A stretch of 64,000 nucleotides of DNA from Intrasporangiaceae bacterium URHB0013 (GCA_000620545.1 JIBA01000013.1:248001-312000); one strand, 5' to 3'. Positions 18,925 through 28,898 are shown, counted from the first letter of the stretch. The notes: a model not told the origin generated them from the letters alone. Translations and numbers: made by a program.

Positions 18925-20040
18925 ATGAAGGTCGGCATCCCCCGCGAGGTCAAGAACCACGAGTACCGCGTGGCCATCACGCCCTCTGGCGTCCACGAGC
19001 TCACCGAGCACGGCCACGACGTGGTCGTCGAGAAGGACGCCGGTGTGGGCTCGCAGATCAGCGACGACGAGTACGTCGCGGCCGGCGCGCGCATCATCGG
19101 CTCTGCCGACGACGTCTGGGGCGAGGCGGACATGGTGCTCAAGGTCAAGGAGCCCGTGGCCGAGGAGTACCACCGGATGCGCGAGGGCCTGACCCTCTTC
19201 ACCTACCTGCACCTGGCCGCGGACAAGCCGCTCACCGAGGAGCTCGTGGCCCGGAAGGTCACCGGCATCGCGTACGAGACGGTGCAGCTCTCCTCCGGCG
19301 ACCTCCCGCTGCTCTACCCGATGTCGGAGGTGGCCGGCTGCCTGGCGCCGCAGGTCGGCGCGCACGCGTTGATGCGGGCGCAGGGTGGTCGCGGGGTGCT
19401 GATGGGCGGGGTCGGTGGCGTGGCCAACGCCAAGGTCGTCATCCTCGGCGCCGGCGTCTCGGGCCAGAACGCCGCCAACATCGCCCTGGGCATGGGCGCC
19501 GACGTCACCCTGCTCGACACGGACCTGGACAAGCTGCGGATGTCGTTCTGGCGCTACGACAACCGCGTGCACGGCCTGGCCTCGTCCCGGCTCACCGTGC
19601 AGCAGCAGGTGCTCGAGGCCGACATGGTCATCGGCGCCGTGCTCATCCCCGGTGCGGCTGCTCCCAAGCTCGTCTCGAACGAGCTCGTCGCCCAGATGAA
19701 GCCGGGGTCCGTGCTCGTCGACATCGCGATCGACCAGGGCGGCTGCTTCGAGGACAGCCACGCCACCACGCACGCGGACCCCACCTACCGCGTGCACGAC
19801 TCCGTCTTCTACTGCGTCGCCAACATGCCCGGCGCCGTGCCCAACACCTCGACGTACGCCCTGACCAACTCGACGCTGCCGTATGCCGTGCGGCTCGCCA
19901 ACCAGGGGTGGCGCGACGCGCTGCGCACCGACCACGCGCTCGGCCTCGGACTCAACACGCATGACGGGCACGTCACGTACGCCGGCGTGGCCGAGGCCCA
20001 CGGCATGCAGTCGATCGGCCTCGAGGAGGCCCTGTCCTGA
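18925..20040 (+). CDS. ald: Alanine dehydrogenase
   Basis: 371 aa, the standard length; ATG with a GGAAGGA ribosome site. It interconverts L-alanine and pyruvate plus ammonia with NAD, in the cytosol. Visible are [20 protein letters not shown], the active-site lysine in MVLKVKEP, the catalytic histidine region [10 protein letters not shown], the NAD-binding [22 protein letters not shown], and the [15 protein letters not shown] block. It is divergent from the two membrane genes. xerD starts within its stop codon region. Confidence 0.96.
   Translation: MKVGIPREVKNHEYRVAITPSGVHELTEHGHDVVVEKDAGVGSQISDDEYVAAGARIIGSADDVWGEADMVLKVKEPVAEEYHRMREGLTLFTYLHLAADKPLTEELVARKVTGIAYETVQLSSGDLPLLYPMSEVAGCLAPQVGAHALMRAQGGRGVLMGGVGGVANAKVVILGAGVSGQNAANIALGMGADVTLLDTDLDKLRMSFWRYDNRVHGLASSRLTVQQQVLEADMVIGAVLIPGAAAPKLVSNELVAQMKPGSVLVDIAIDQGGCFEDSHATTHADPTYRVHDSVFYCVANMPGAVPNTSTYALTNSTLPYAVRLANQGWRDALRTDHALGLGLNTHDGHVTYAGVAEAHGMQSIGLEEALS
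20024..20039 (+). promoter_or_regulatory. Ribosome site and CTG start of xerD
   Basis: GAGGAGG (20023-20029) is followed after 7 nt by CTG at 20037-20039, which overlaps the ald stop as CTGA. No ATG, GTG or TTG exists in this frame until 20352, inside the conserved protein. Confidence 0.7.
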
Positions 20041-21023
20041 CCGAGCAGCTCGTCACCGATCCGCCCGCGGCACGGCACTCGCGCCTCGAGCGCGACGTCC
20101 GCGGGTGGCTCGACCACGTCCGCGTCGAGAGGGGCGCGTCCGAGAACACCCTCACGTCGTACGCCCGCGACCTCCGCTCCTACTGCGCGTTCCTGGCGGC
20201 GCGGGGGATCGACGACACGGGCCGGGTCGGCGAGGCCGACGTCACCGACTTCCTCGCGTCGCTGCGCGAGCGCGGGCTCGCGGCCTCGTCCGCCGCGCGC
20301 ACTCTCGTCGCGGTCCGCGGGTTCCACCGCTTCCTCGCCCTCGAGGGCGAGGTGGCCGGCGACCCGGCCGCCAACGTCGCGCCACCGAAGCCGCCCGCAC
20401 GCCTGCCCAAGGCGATCCCCGTCGAGGCCGTCGAGCGCCTGCTCGCGGCCGCATCGGTCGGCGACACGCCCGAGTCGCTCCGCGACCGAGCGCTCCTCGA
20501 AGTCCTCTACGGTGTCGGCGCACGCATCAGTGAGGCCGTCGGCCTCGACGTCGACGACATCGAGACGGACGGCCCTCGCGAGCCGTCCGGTGGGGCCCCC
20601 GCTGGCGGGGGAGCGGCTTCGGTGCGGCTGCACGGCAAGGGCGGCAAGGAGCGCATCGTCCCCGTCGGCCGCTACGCGGTGGAGGCCGTGACGGCATACC
20701 TCGTGCGGGGCCGACCGGCCCTTGCCACGCACGGACAAGGCGTTCCGGCCCTCTTCCTCAACCAGCGCGGCGCCCGCCTCTCGCGGCAGTCGGCGTGGGC
20801 GGTCATCCGCCGGGCAGCCCAACGGGCCGACCTCACGGGGCACGTGTCGCCCCATACGCTGCGGCACTCCTTCGCCACCCACCTGCTCGACGGTGGGGCC
20901 GACGTCCGTGTCGTCCAGGAGCTGCTGGGACACGCCTCGGTCACGACGACCCAGATCTACACCATGGTCTCGGTGCACCGACTCCGCGAGGTCTATGCGG
21001 GCGCCCACCCCCGTGCCCGCTGA
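20037..21023 (+). CDS. xerD: Tyrosine recombinase XerD, apparently starting at CTG
   Basis: 328 aa if translation starts at CTG 20037; the first ordinary start codon (GTG 20352) would remove the whole SAM-like core-binding domain (residues about 15-105, [30 protein letters not shown] in part). The catalytic domain is complete: R163 in GARISE, K204 in KGGKER, H273/R276 in [12 protein letters not shown]299 in LLGHAS and nucleophile Y308 in TTTQIYT. With XerC it resolves chromosome dimers at dif. There is an insert of about 15 residues ([17 protein letters not shown]) in the catalytic domain. The order ald-xerD-parA-scpAB resembles M. tuberculosis Rv1701-Rv1710, so this is the housekeeping recombinase and not an integrase. 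Confidence 0.92.
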   Translation: MTEQLVTDPPAARHSRLERDVRGWLDHVRVERGASENTLTSYARDLRSYCAFLAARGIDDTGRVGEADVTDFLASLRERGLAASSAARTLVAVRGFHRFLALEGEVAGDPAANVAPPKPPARLPKAIPVEAVERLLAAASVGDTPESLRDRALLEVLYGVGARISEAVGLDVDDIETDGPREPSGGAPAGGGAASVRLHGKGGKERIVPVGRYAVEAVTAYLVRGRPALATHGQGVPALFLNQRGARLSRQSAWAVIRRAAQRADLTGHVSPHTLRHSFATHLLDGGADVRVVQELLGHASVTTTQIYTMVSVHRLREVYAGAHPRAR

Positions 21024-21029
21024 TAAGGT
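21024..21029 (+). promoter_or_regulatory. -10 box upstream of the parA-like gene
   Basis: TAAGGT directly follows the xerD stop. The expected transcript start is near 21036, leaving a short leader. No clear -35 was found. Confidence 0.35.
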
Positions 21030-21083
21030 CACACGTGATCAGCGCGAGGCTGACCGCAGCATCTCAGGGTACGGCCGAGCGGA

Positions 21084-22064
21084 GTGGAACACCCGGTGAA
21101 CGAGGAGTCACACGACACCATGCAGTCCGTGCCGTCCGAGGACCTCGACCAGCCCCGACGGAGCTCGGTCGGCGCCGCTCCCCGCGTGGCTCACCTGCCG
21201 GCCACCGAGTCCGCCGTCTCCGGCCCCATCGGTCCGACCGGCCGCCCGCTTCCTCACTTCCCGGACCCCGTGCCGCTCACGAGCCACGGCCCGGCGCGCA
21301 TCATCGCCATGTGCAACCAGAAGGGTGGCGTCGGCAAGACGACGACGACCATCAACCTCGGGGCCGCCCTCGCCGAGCTCGGTCGAAGGGTCCTCGTCAT
21401 CGACTTCGACCCCCAGGGTGCGCTGTCGGTCGGGCTGGGCGTCAACGCCCAGGAGCTCGACACGACGATCTACAACCTGCTCGTCGAGCGCGGTCACGAG
21501 ATCCGCGATGTCATCCAGCACACGCGCACGCCGAACCTCGACCTTGTACCGGCCAACATCGACCTGTCCGCGGCGGAGGTCCAGCTCGTCGGGGAGGTGG
21601 CCCGTGAGCAGATCCTCGCCCGGGTGCTGCGTCCCGTCGTCGACGAGTACGACGTCGTTCTCATCGACTGCCAGCCGTCACTGGGCCTGCTCACGGTCAA
21701 CGCCCTGACGGCCGCCCACGGCGTCATCATCCCGCTCGAGTGCGAGTTCTTCGCGATGCGCGGTGTCGCCCTGCTCATCGACACGATCGACAAGATCACC
21801 GACCGCCTCAACCCGCGTCTGCAGGTCGACGGCATCCTCGCCACGATGTACGACAGCCGCACGCTGCACAGCCGCGAGGTCGTGCGTTCCGTCGTGGACC
21901 ACTTCGACGAGCAGGTCTTCCACACGGTGATCAGCCGCACGGTGAAGTTCCCCGACGCGACGCTCGCCGCCGAGCCCATCACGTCCTACTCGTCCGAGCA
22001 CTCCGGTGCCAACGCCTACCGCCAGCTCGCCCGCGAGCTCATCGCGCGCGGTGGCGCAGCCTGA
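21084..22064 (+). CDS. ParA-family ATPase linked to scpAB
   Basis: 326 aa from GTG 21084; GTG 21096 or ATG 21120 (with GAGGAG upstream) are alternatives, because the first 70 residues are a disordered leader. Deviant Walker A KGGVGKTTTTINLG, Walker A' DFDPQGALSVGLG and Walker B VVLIDCQPSLGLLTVNAL define a ParA/MinD ATPase. It is the actinobacterial paralogue that sits beside scpA-scpB (Rv1708 type) and not the parABS partner near oriC, since no parB follows. Probable role in chromosome organisation or segregation; the exact role is unknown. Confidence 0.88.
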   Translation: MEHPVNEESHDTMQSVPSEDLDQPRRSSVGAAPRVAHLPATESAVSGPIGPTGRPLPHFPDPVPLTSHGPARIIAMCNQKGGVGKTTTTINLGAALAELGRRVLVIDFDPQGALSVGLGVNAQELDTTIYNLLVERGHEIRDVIQHTRTPNLDLVPANIDLSAAEVQLVGEVAREQILARVLRPVVDEYDVVLIDCQPSLGLLTVNALTAAHGVIIPLECEFFAMRGVALLIDTIDKITDRLNPRLQVDGILATMYDSRTLHSREVVRSVVDHFDEQVFHTVISRTVKFPDATLAAEPITSYSSEHSGANAYRQLARELIARGGAA

Positions 22065-22078
22065 TCCGCAGTGCTCTG

Positions 22079-23161
22079 ATGACCGAGCAGGACATCGTCG
22101 ACCGCACCACGGTCGACACCGGCGACGCCGACATGCCTGCGGTGCTCGGGGTGCCCGCGGCGCGCGACGAGTCCGATGAGATCGGCGAGGTCGGCGAGGT
22201 CAGCGCGCCGGGCGACCTGACGCTCGCTGCCGTCGCAGCCCCGGCGGAGGAGCTGACACCCGGCGGGGTGATCACGCGTCGGTCGGCGGCGCCCTTCGAG
22301 GTGCACCTCGACGTCTTCTCCGGGCCCTTCGACCTGCTGCTCGGCCTGATCAGCAAGCACAAGCTCGACATCACCGAGATCGCCCTCGCCAAGGTCACCG
22401 ACGAGTTCGTCGCCCACATCAAGACCGCCCAGGCCGCCAACAGCGACTGGGACCTCGGCCAGGCCTCCGAGTTCGTCCTCATCGCGGCCACGCTGCTCGA
22501 CCTCAAGGCCTCGCGTCTGCTCCCGCAGTCGGGACCGCAGGACGACGAGGACCTTGCCCTCATCGAGGCGCGCGACCTGCTCTTCGCGCGGCTGCTGCAG
22601 TACCGCGCGTACAAGGAGATCGCCAACACCTTCCGCGAGCGGATGGCCACGGCCGGGCGCATCACCCCGCGTCAGGCCGGCCTCGAGCCGGAGTTCGCGA
22701 GCCTGCTGCCCGAGCTCGTCATCGCCATCACACCCGAGCAGTTCGCGATGATCGCCGCTCGGGCGATGACGCCGAGGATCGCGCCGACGGTCGGCCTCGA
22801 GCACCTGCACGCGCCACAGGTCAGCGTCCGCGAGCAGGCCGCGATCATCGTCGAGCGCCTGCGCCACCGCGGCCAGGTGTCGTTCCGGAGCCTCGTGGCC
22901 GACGCCGACAGCACCCTCGTCATCGTCGCGCGCTTCCTCGCCCTGCTCGAGCTGTTCAAGGAGGCCGCCATCGCCTTCGAGCAGGCCGAGGCCCTCGGCG
23001 AGCTCGACATCCGCTGGACCGGCGCCGACGCAGGCGATGTCGCCATCGACGACGAGTTCGACGACGAGGACGACGACGACCGGGCGGACGACGACGTCCC
23101 GCAGCAGACCGAGGAGACGGGCAGCGACGCCGCCCCACGAACAGGAGCAGACGATGAGTGA
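22079..23161 (+). CDS. scpA: Segregation and condensation protein ScpA
   Basis: 360 aa from ATG 22079. The conserved kleisin core starts FEVHLDVFSGPFDLLLGLISKHKLDITEIALAKVTDEF (about residue 75) and ends with the winged-helix FLALLELFKEAAIAFEQ (about 305). The 70-residue N-terminal extension and the acidic C-terminal tail (DDEFDDEDDDDRADDD) are extra. ScpA bridges SMC heads together with ScpB in the condensin complex. It overlaps scpB by 8 nt (ATGAGTGA). Confidence 0.95.
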   Translation: MTEQDIVDRTTVDTGDADMPAVLGVPAARDESDEIGEVGEVSAPGDLTLAAVAAPAEELTPGGVITRRSAAPFEVHLDVFSGPFDLLLGLISKHKLDITEIALAKVTDEFVAHIKTAQAANSDWDLGQASEFVLIAATLLDLKASRLLPQSGPQDDEDLALIEARDLLFARLLQYRAYKEIANTFRERMATAGRITPRQAGLEPEFASLLPELVIAITPEQFAMIAARAMTPRIAPTVGLEHLHAPQVSVREQAAIIVERLRHRGQVSFRSLVADADSTLVIVARFLALLELFKEAAIAFEQAEALGELDIRWTGADAGDVAIDDEFDDEDDDDRADDDVPQQTEETGSDAAPRTGADDE

Positions 23162-23810
23162 CCAGTCGGCGCAGGGGCCCGACGCGACGGCCGAGCCCGA
23201 GCTGCTCGACGAGCGCCAGGGTGCCGACGAGCAGATCGCCTTCGACATCAACGACTTCCCGGGGGGCGCCCGTTCGGCCCTCGAGGCCGTCCTCATGGTG
23301 GTCGACGAGCCCGTGACCGAGGTGGCCCTCGCGTCCGCGCTCGAGCTGCCCGTCGACGACGTCCGCGGTCACCTGCATGCCCTCGAGGAGGAGTATGCCG
23401 CCGCGCAGCGCGGGTTCACCCTGCGCAGCGTCGCGGGTGGCTGGCGCGTCTACAGCCGGTCCGACTTCGCGCCCGTCGTGGAGAAGTTCGTCCTCGACGG
23501 GCAGCAGGCCAAGCTGACCCAGGCCTCCCTCGAGACACTCGCCGTCATCGCCTACCGCCAGCCCGTGTCGCGGGCCCGGGTCAGCGCGGTCCGCGGTGTC
23601 AACGTCGACGGCGTCGTGCGCACCCTCGCCTCCCGCGGCCTCATCGAGGAGGTCGAGGACGTCGGCGAGAGCGGTGCCATGCTCTTCCGGACGACGCCCT
23701 ACTTCCTGCAGCGGATGGGGCTGTCGTCGCTCGACGACCTCCCGGCGCTGGCGCCGTACCTCCCGGACGCCGACGTCATCGACGAGCTCATCGAGGAAGG
23801 ACACGCATGA
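23154..23810 (+). CDS. scpB: Segregation and condensation protein ScpB
   Basis: 218 aa from ATG 23154 with an AGGAG site upstream. Two winged-helix domains are recognisable: RSALEAVLMVVDEPVTEVALASAL, then RGFTLRSVAGGWRVYSR and the signature ETLAVIAYRQPVSRARVSAVRGVNVDGVV. ScpB dimers bind ScpA and SMC. It is translationally coupled to scpA (8-nt overlap) and to rluB (4-nt overlap). Confidence 0.96.
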   Translation: MSDQSAQGPDATAEPELLDERQGADEQIAFDINDFPGGARSALEAVLMVVDEPVTEVALASALELPVDDVRGHLHALEEEYAAAQRGFTLRSVAGGWRVYSRSDFAPVVEKFVLDGQQAKLTQASLETLAVIAYRQPVSRARVSAVRGVNVDGVVRTLASRGLIEEVEDVGESGAMLFRTTPYFLQRMGLSSLDDLPALAPYLPDADVIDELIEEGHA

Positions 23811-24766
23811 GCGAGTACTCCAGGTCTCCCCGCCAGCCGCGCAAGAAGGGATCCGGGCCCTCGCAGGGCCCTGGGAGCCCGGGAGGCGTACGCCGGAGCG
23901 CTCGCCCCCCGGCGGGTGGCAAGAGCGGCGGCAAGAGCGGCGGCAAGGCGACCGGCCCACGGTTCGCGGGCTCGACCAAGGCCAGCCAGCCCACGAAGCT
24001 GCCCGACCGCAAGGCCGCGCCCGAGATCGACGTCCACGACCCCGATGGCGTGCGCCTGCAGAAGCTGATGGCAGCCGGCGGGGTCGGCTCCCGCCGCGTC
24101 TGCGAGAACCTCATCGAGCAGGGACGCGTCACGGTCGACGGCCAGGTCGTCACCGAGCTGGGCGTCCGGATCAACGCGCGCAGCCAGGTCGTCCACGTGG
24201 ACGGCGTCCGCGTCAACCTCGACGAGGACCGCGTCTACCTCGCCTTCAACAAGCCCAAGGGCGTCGTCACGACCATGCACGACGAGCTGGGCCGCATCTC
24301 GCTGGCCGACTACGTCGGCAACCGCGAGGAGCGACTCTTCCACGTGGGACGGCTCGACGCCGACACCGAGGGACTGCTGCTGCTCACGAACGACGGCGAC
24401 CTCGCCCACCGGCTCCAGCACCCGGCATACGGCGTGCTCAAGACGTACGTGGCGACCATCCGCGGACCGGTCCAGCGCGACGTCGGCAAGCGGCTGCGCG
24501 AGGGCGTCGAGCTCGACGACGGCCCCGTCAGCGTCGACTCGTTCCGGATCGTGGACCACCAGCCGGGAAAGGCCATGGTCGAGGTGGTGCTGCACGAGGG
24601 GCGCAAGCACGTCGTCCGCCGCATGCTCGAGGCGGTGGGGCACCCCGTCCTCGAGCTCGTCCGCACCGAGGTCGGCCCGATCCGGCTCGCCGACCTCAGG
24701 TCCGGGCGCACGCGTCGCCTCAACAAGGCCGAGATCGGGGCCCTCTACAAGGCCGCCGGTCTGTGA
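23807..24766 (+). CDS. rluB: Ribosomal large-subunit pseudouridine synthase, RluB/RsuA family
   Basis: 319 aa. It has a basic, Gly/Lys/Ser-rich disordered N-terminus (about 75 residues), then an S4 RNA-binding domain (RLQKLMAAGGVGSRRVCENLIEQGRVTVDG) and the RsuA-type catalytic domain with the active aspartate in GRLDADTEGLLLLTN. It modifies U to pseudouridine in rRNA; the precise position cannot be read from sequence. The scpB-rluB-cmk-der order is conserved in actinobacteria. Confidence 0.92.
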   Translation: MSEYSRSPRQPRKKGSGPSQGPGSPGGVRRSARPPAGGKSGGKSGGKATGPRFAGSTKASQPTKLPDRKAAPEIDVHDPDGVRLQKLMAAGGVGSRRVCENLIEQGRVTVDGQVVTELGVRINARSQVVHVDGVRVNLDEDRVYLAFNKPKGVVTTMHDELGRISLADYVGNREERLFHVGRLDADTEGLLLLTNDGDLAHRLQHPAYGVLKTYVATIRGPVQRDVGKRLREGVELDDGPVSVDSFRIVDHQPGKAMVEVVLHEGRKHVVRRMLEAVGHPVLELVRTEVGPIRLADLRSGRTRRLNKAEIGALYKAAGL

Positions 24767-24800
24767 CCCGGACGTCCCAGATGCGAGACGCCGTGCTCGC

Positions 24801-24806
24801 TACGCT
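24801..24806 (+). promoter_or_regulatory. -10 box of tyrA (leaderless)
   Basis: TACGCT lies 6 nt before the GTG at 24813. Confidence 0.55.
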
Positions 24807-24812
24807 GGCGAG

Positions 24813-25895
24813 GTGACCACGCACGTCCGCATCGTCGGGGCAGGGCTGATCGGCACCAGCCTCGGAATCGCGCTGTCGAACAACGGGTTTCGCGTGTCGC
24901 TCGAGGACCCATCTCCGACGGCCGTCCACCTGGCACGCGACCTGCTCGCGGGCGAGGTGGCCGACGACCTGACGGCCAGACCCGACGTCGTCGTCGTCGC
25001 CGCACCGCCCGACGTCGCTGCACAGGTGGTCGTCTCCGCGCTCGACCGATGGCCCGATGCCGTCGTCACCGACGTCGCCTCCGTCAAGGAGTCGGTGCTT
25101 CGCGTCGTTCTCGACTCGGGTGCCGATGCGAGCCGCTACGTCGGGTCACACCCGATGGCCGGCCGCGAGCGGTCCGGCGCTGCCGCCGCACGGGCCGACC
25201 TCTTCGACGGTCGGGCCTGGGTTGTCGTGCCGCACGAGGCGTCGACCGATGCTGCGGTCCGTTGCGTGCGCGACCTCGCGCTCGCCGTCGGCTCCGCGGT
25301 GCGGGTCATGCCCGCCCACGAGCACGACGAGGCGGTGGCGGCGGTCTCGCACGTGCCGCAGCTCGCCGCGAGCATCGTCGCCGCCTGTCTGCGCGAGCTG
25401 CCCGAGTCAGCGGTCGGTCTCGCGGGCCAGGGACTGCGCGACGTGACCCGGATCGCCGCCAGCGACCCCCGCCTCTGGACCCAGATCCTCGCCGGCAACG
25501 CCCCGGCCGTGCGGGACGTCCTGCGGCACGTGCGCGACCAGGTCGACGACGTGGTCGGCGCTCTCGACGTGCTCGTCGACGCAGACGGCAACGGCTCGCT
25601 CGGCACGCTGAGCCGCGTCCTCGAGGCAGGCAACCTCGGCCACGCGCGGATCCCCGGCAAGCACGGCGCGGCTCCCGCGGCATACGAGGTCGTCTCCGTG
25701 GTCGTGCCCGACGAGCCGGGATCGCTCGCGCGACTGCTCACCGACGTCGGCGACGCCGGCATCAACCTCGAGGACCTGCACCTCGAGCACGGGCTGGGAC
25801 AGGCCGTCGGCGTCGCCGAGATCTCCGTGGTGCCGGCCTCCGTCGAGCCGTTGCGGGCCGAGCTGGCGCGGCTCGGTTGGCGCGTCCACGACTGA
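24813..25895 (+). CDS. tyrA: Prephenate dehydrogenase
   Basis: 360 aa from GTG. It oxidatively decarboxylates prephenate to 4-hydroxyphenylpyruvate in tyrosine synthesis. An N-terminal Rossmann motif VRIVGAGLIGTSLGIAL, VTDVASVKESVL, the prephenate-binding histidine block YVGSHPMAGRERSG, and AAVSHVPQLAAS are present. Residues about 285-360 form an ACT domain (VVSVVVPDEPGSLARLLTDVGDAGINLEDL) suggesting feedback control by an amino acid. It is inserted between rluB and cmk, a common actinobacterial arrangement. Confidence 0.94.
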   Translation: MTTHVRIVGAGLIGTSLGIALSNNGFRVSLEDPSPTAVHLARDLLAGEVADDLTARPDVVVVAAPPDVAAQVVVSALDRWPDAVVTDVASVKESVLRVVLDSGADASRYVGSHPMAGRERSGAAAARADLFDGRAWVVVPHEASTDAAVRCVRDLALAVGSAVRVMPAHEHDEAVAAVSHVPQLAASIVAACLRELPESAVGLAGQGLRDVTRIAASDPRLWTQILAGNAPAVRDVLRHVRDQVDDVVGALDVLVDADGNGSLGTLSRVLEAGNLGHARIPGKHGAAPAAYEVVSVVVPDEPGSLARLLTDVGDAGINLEDLHLEHGLGQAVGVAEISVVPASVEPLRAELARLGWRVHD

Positions 25896-25940
25896 GCCTC
25901 CGGCCCCCGGGCGGCCCCGGGGGAGGTCACGTCGAGGCAC

Positions 25941-25946
25941 TATCCT
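25941..25946 (+). promoter_or_regulatory. -10 box of cmk (leaderless)
   Basis: TATCCT lies 7 nt before the cmk ATG at 25954. Confidence 0.55.
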
Positions 25947-25953
25947 CGTCCGC

Positions 25954-26661
25954 ATGCCTGAGACCCCCGAGGACCACCTGTCCGGTTTCGTCGTCGCCGT
26001 GGACGGTCCCTCCGGGTCCGGCAAGTCGAGCGTCAGCAAGCAGGTCGCCCGGTCCCTCGGCTACGGCTACCTCGACACCGGCGCCATGTACCGTGCGTTG
26101 ACCTGGTGGTGCCTCCACGAGGGTGTCGACCTCACCGACGCGGACGCGATCACCTCTGCGGCACAGCGTTTCCCACTGGTGATCGGCACGGACCCGGACG
26201 TCCCCACGGTCGAGGTCGACGGCGCCGACGTGGCCACAGCCATCCGCGAGACCGGCATCTCGACCAACGTGTCCGCGGTCGCCGCCGTGATCCCCGTGCG
26301 CGAGATCCTCCGGGTCCTCCAGCGCCGGCTCATCTCCGAGTCGGCCAGGGCAACGGGCGGCGTCGTGGCGGAGGGGCGTGACATCACCACCGTCGTCGCT
26401 CCGGACGCTCCCGTGCGCATCCTGCTCACGGCGTCCGAGGAGGCCCGGCTCGCGCGCCGCTCCACGGAGCTGCACGGCGCCGCCGACGCGGATGCGGTCG
26501 CCGCGACCCGCTCGCAGATCGTCGACCGCGACAGGGCCGACTCGGCGGTGTCGGAGTTCACCGTGGCCGCCGACGGGGTGACGACGATCGACACCTCACA
26601 GCTGGACTTCGAGGGCTCGGTCGAGGCGGTGCTCCAGGTGGTGGCGGCGGCCCGGGCATGA
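25954..26661 (+). CDS. cmk: Cytidylate kinase
   Basis: 235 aa. It phosphorylates CMP/dCMP with ATP. The P-loop VAVDGPSGSGKSSVSKQVAR (about 11-30), YLDTGAMYRALTWW, AEGRDITTVVAPDAPVRILLTAS and RSQIVDRDRADS are the expected blocks. It heads a tightly coupled run, cmk-plsC (4-nt overlap)-der, and probably has its own leaderless promoter. Confidence 0.96.
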   Translation: MPETPEDHLSGFVVAVDGPSGSGKSSVSKQVARSLGYGYLDTGAMYRALTWWCLHEGVDLTDADAITSAAQRFPLVIGTDPDVPTVEVDGADVATAIRETGISTNVSAVAAVIPVREILRVLQRRLISESARATGGVVAEGRDITTVVAPDAPVRILLTASEEARLARRSTELHGAADADAVAATRSQIVDRDRADSAVSEFTVAADGVTTIDTSQLDFEGSVEAVLQVVAAARA

Positions 26662-27350
26662 GCCGCCCCGCCGATCCCGGCCCCTCCCGACCCCCGACGG
26701 CCCCCCACCCCCGTCGGGCAGTGGTCGGCCGATGGATCGGCACCACCATCTTCCACACGCTCTACCGGGGCCGAGCCCACCACGCCGAACGGGTGCCCCT
26801 CACCGGGCCCGTGGTGCTCGTCGCCAACCACGCAGCCTTTCTCGACGGGCCGCTCGTCTTCGGTCTCGCGCCGCGCCCCGTGAACTTCCTCGTCAAGCAG
26901 GAGGCCTTCACGGGTCCGTTCGGCTGGCTCATCCGCGGCGTGGGGCAGATCCCGATCGACCGGGCGGTCGGCGACCGGGCCGCGTTGACGACGGCGACCG
27001 CCGTGCTCGAGCGTGGCGGCGCCGTGGGCATCTTCCCCGAGGGAAACCGGGGTAGCGGCGACGTCCAGCAGGTCAACCAGGGTGCCGCCTGGATCGCCCT
27101 GCGCACGGAGGCCACCGTCGTGCCGGTCGCGGTCCGGGGCACGCGCGTTGCCGGTGGGTCCGCCGATGCGTGGCCGCGGCCCCGGGCCAGGCTTGACGTC
27201 GTCTTCGGCGACCCCTTCCAGCTGAGCGTGCCGAGCGACCTGCCGGGCCGCGATCGTCTCCGGACGGCCAGCGACCAGCTGCGCGATGCCCTCGCGTCAC
27301 ACGTACGCTCCGCGCGGTGGGAGGATGGGTCCTCAACAGACGTTCACTGA
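26658..27350 (+). CDS. plsC: 1-acyl-sn-glycerol-3-phosphate acyltransferase (PlsC family)
   Basis: 230 aa. It acylates lysophosphatidic acid (or a related lysolipid) at the membrane. The catalytic HX4D block appears as NHAAFLDGP, followed by KQEAFTGPFGWLIRGVGQIPIDR and the FPEGNRGSGDV acceptor-binding motif. The first 45 residues are Pro/Arg-rich and then weakly hydrophobic (GTTIFHTLYRG). In this chromosomal slot many actinobacteria carry such an enzyme between cmk and der. The substrate is not determined. Confidence 0.88.
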   Translation: MSRPADPGPSRPPTAPHPRRAVVGRWIGTTIFHTLYRGRAHHAERVPLTGPVVLVANHAAFLDGPLVFGLAPRPVNFLVKQEAFTGPFGWLIRGVGQIPIDRAVGDRAALTTATAVLERGGAVGIFPEGNRGSGDVQQVNQGAAWIALRTEATVVPVAVRGTRVAGGSADAWPRPRARLDVVFGDPFQLSVPSDLPGRDRLRTASDQLRDALASHVRSARWEDGSSTDVH

Positions 27351-27362
27351 TTCGAGGACACC

Positions 27363-28865
27363 GTGACTGACGAGACCGCCCGCCCCATCGACGAGGGCGC
27401 TCCGATCTCGACCCCTGGCTCTGCCGTCGACGACGCCGCCGTGGAGCGCGCCCTGCGCGCCGGGCTCGACGACTTCGAGCTCAGCCCCGAGGACCAGGCG
27501 CTGCTCGACGCCCAGGGGCCGCTGACCGACGGGGGCGGGGCGCATGGCCCGCTGCCGGTCGTGGCCGTCGTCGGCCGACCCAACGTCGGCAAGTCGAGCC
27601 TCGTCAACCGCATCCTGCGTCGTCGGGAGGCTGTCGTCGAGGACGTGCCCGGGGTCACCCGCGATCGCGTCTCCTACGAGGCCGAGTGGGGCGGACGCCG
27701 CTTCACCATCGTCGACACCGGCGGCTGGGAGGCCGACGTCACGGGCATCCACCTGCGAGTCGCCGAGCAGGCGGAGATCGCGATCGACCTGGCCGACGTC
27801 GTCATGTTCGTCGTCGACGCCACGGTCGGTGCGACCGACGACGACGAGTCGGTGGTCAAGCTGCTGCGCAGGTCGGGCAAGCCGGTCGTGCTCGTGGCCA
27901 ACAAGGTCGACGACCAGCGCGGCGAGGCCGATGCCGCCATGCTCTGGAGCCTCGGGCTGGGCCAGCCCTACCCCGTCTCGGCCGTGCACGGCAGGGGGAG
28001 CGGAGATGCCCTCGACGCCGTGCTCGAGGTGCTGCCCGACGTGTCGGCCCACGGGGCGTACGCCCAGGGCGGGCCGCGACGCGTCGCGCTGGTCGGTCGT
28101 CCCAACGTCGGCAAGTCGAGCCTGCTCAACCGCCTCGCGGGCTCGGAGCGCGTCGTCGTCGACAACGTCGCCGGCACCACCCGCGACCCGGTCGACGAGC
28201 TCATCGAGCTCGGTGGCAAGACGTGGCGCTTCGTCGACACGGCCGGCATCCGACGTCGGGTCCACCAGAGCCGCGGAGCCGACTTCTACGCCTCCCTGCG
28301 CACCCAGACGGCTCTCGAGAAGGCCGAGGTGGCCGTCGTGCTCATCGACGCCGAGGAGCCGATCGCCGAGCAGGACATCCGCGTCGTCCAGCAGGTCATC
28401 GACTCGGGCCGCGCCCTCGTCATCGCCTACAACAAGTGGGACAACCTCGACGAGGAGCGCCGCTACTACCTCGAGCGTGAGATCGAGAAGGAGCTCGTCC
28501 AGGTGCCGTGGGCGCCTCGGGCCAACATCTCGGCGCGCACGGGCCGTCACATGGACCGCCTCGTGCCCGCCATCGAGAGGGCCCTCGAGTCGTGGGACAC
28601 CCGAGTTCCCACCGGCCGCCTCAACGCCTTCCTCGGCGAGATCGTGGCCTCCCACCCGCACCCGCTCCGAGGCGGCAAGCAGCCCCGGATCCTCTTCGCG
28701 ACCCAGGCCTCGACGCGCCCACCCCGTTTCGTCATCTTCGCGTCGGGCTTCATCGAGGCGGGGTATCGCCGCTTCATCGAGCGTCGTCTGCGCGAGCAGT
28801 TCGGCTTCGAGGGCACCCCGATCGAGGTCTCGGTCCGGGTGCGCGAGAAGCGCGGCAAGCGCTGA
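27363..28865 (+). CDS. der: Ribosome biogenesis GTPase Der (EngA)
   Basis: 500 aa from GTG. Two tandem GTPase domains are visible, each with the G1 motif [10 protein letters not shown] (near residues 71 and 246), DTGGWEADV / [10 protein letters not shown]3 motifs and NKVD / NKWD G4 motifs, followed by the KH-like C-terminal domain ending [12 protein letters not shown]. Der is essential for 50S maturation. The first 60 residues are an acidic extension usual for actinobacteria. Confidence 0.96.
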   Translation: MTDETARPIDEGAPISTPGSAVDDAAVERALRAGLDDFELSPEDQALLDAQGPLTDGGGAHGPLPVVAVVGRPNVGKSSLVNRILRRREAVVEDVPGVTRDRVSYEAEWGGRRFTIVDTGGWEADVTGIHLRVAEQAEIAIDLADVVMFVVDATVGATDDDESVVKLLRRSGKPVVLVANKVDDQRGEADAAMLWSLGLGQPYPVSAVHGRGSGDALDAVLEVLPDVSAHGAYAQGGPRRVALVGRPNVGKSSLLNRLAGSERVVVDNVAGTTRDPVDELIELGGKTWRFVDTAGIRRRVHQSRGADFYASLRTQTALEKAEVAVVLIDAEEPIAEQDIRVVQQVIDSGRALVIAYNKWDNLDEERRYYLEREIEKELVQVPWAPRANISARTGRHMDRLVPAIERALESWDTRVPTGRLNAFLGEIVASHPHPLRGGKQPRILFATQASTRPPRFVIFASGFIEAGYRRFIERRLREQFGFEGTPIEVSVRVREKRGKR

Positions 28866-28898
28866 CCGGAGGCCGACACGGGCACCCGCGGGGGTCGA

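Noticed and set aside
20037-21023. Tyrosine recombinase as a mobile-element integrase
   Set aside because: Synteny with parA-scpA-scpB and XerD-type motifs show the housekeeping recombinase; no att site or phage genes are near.
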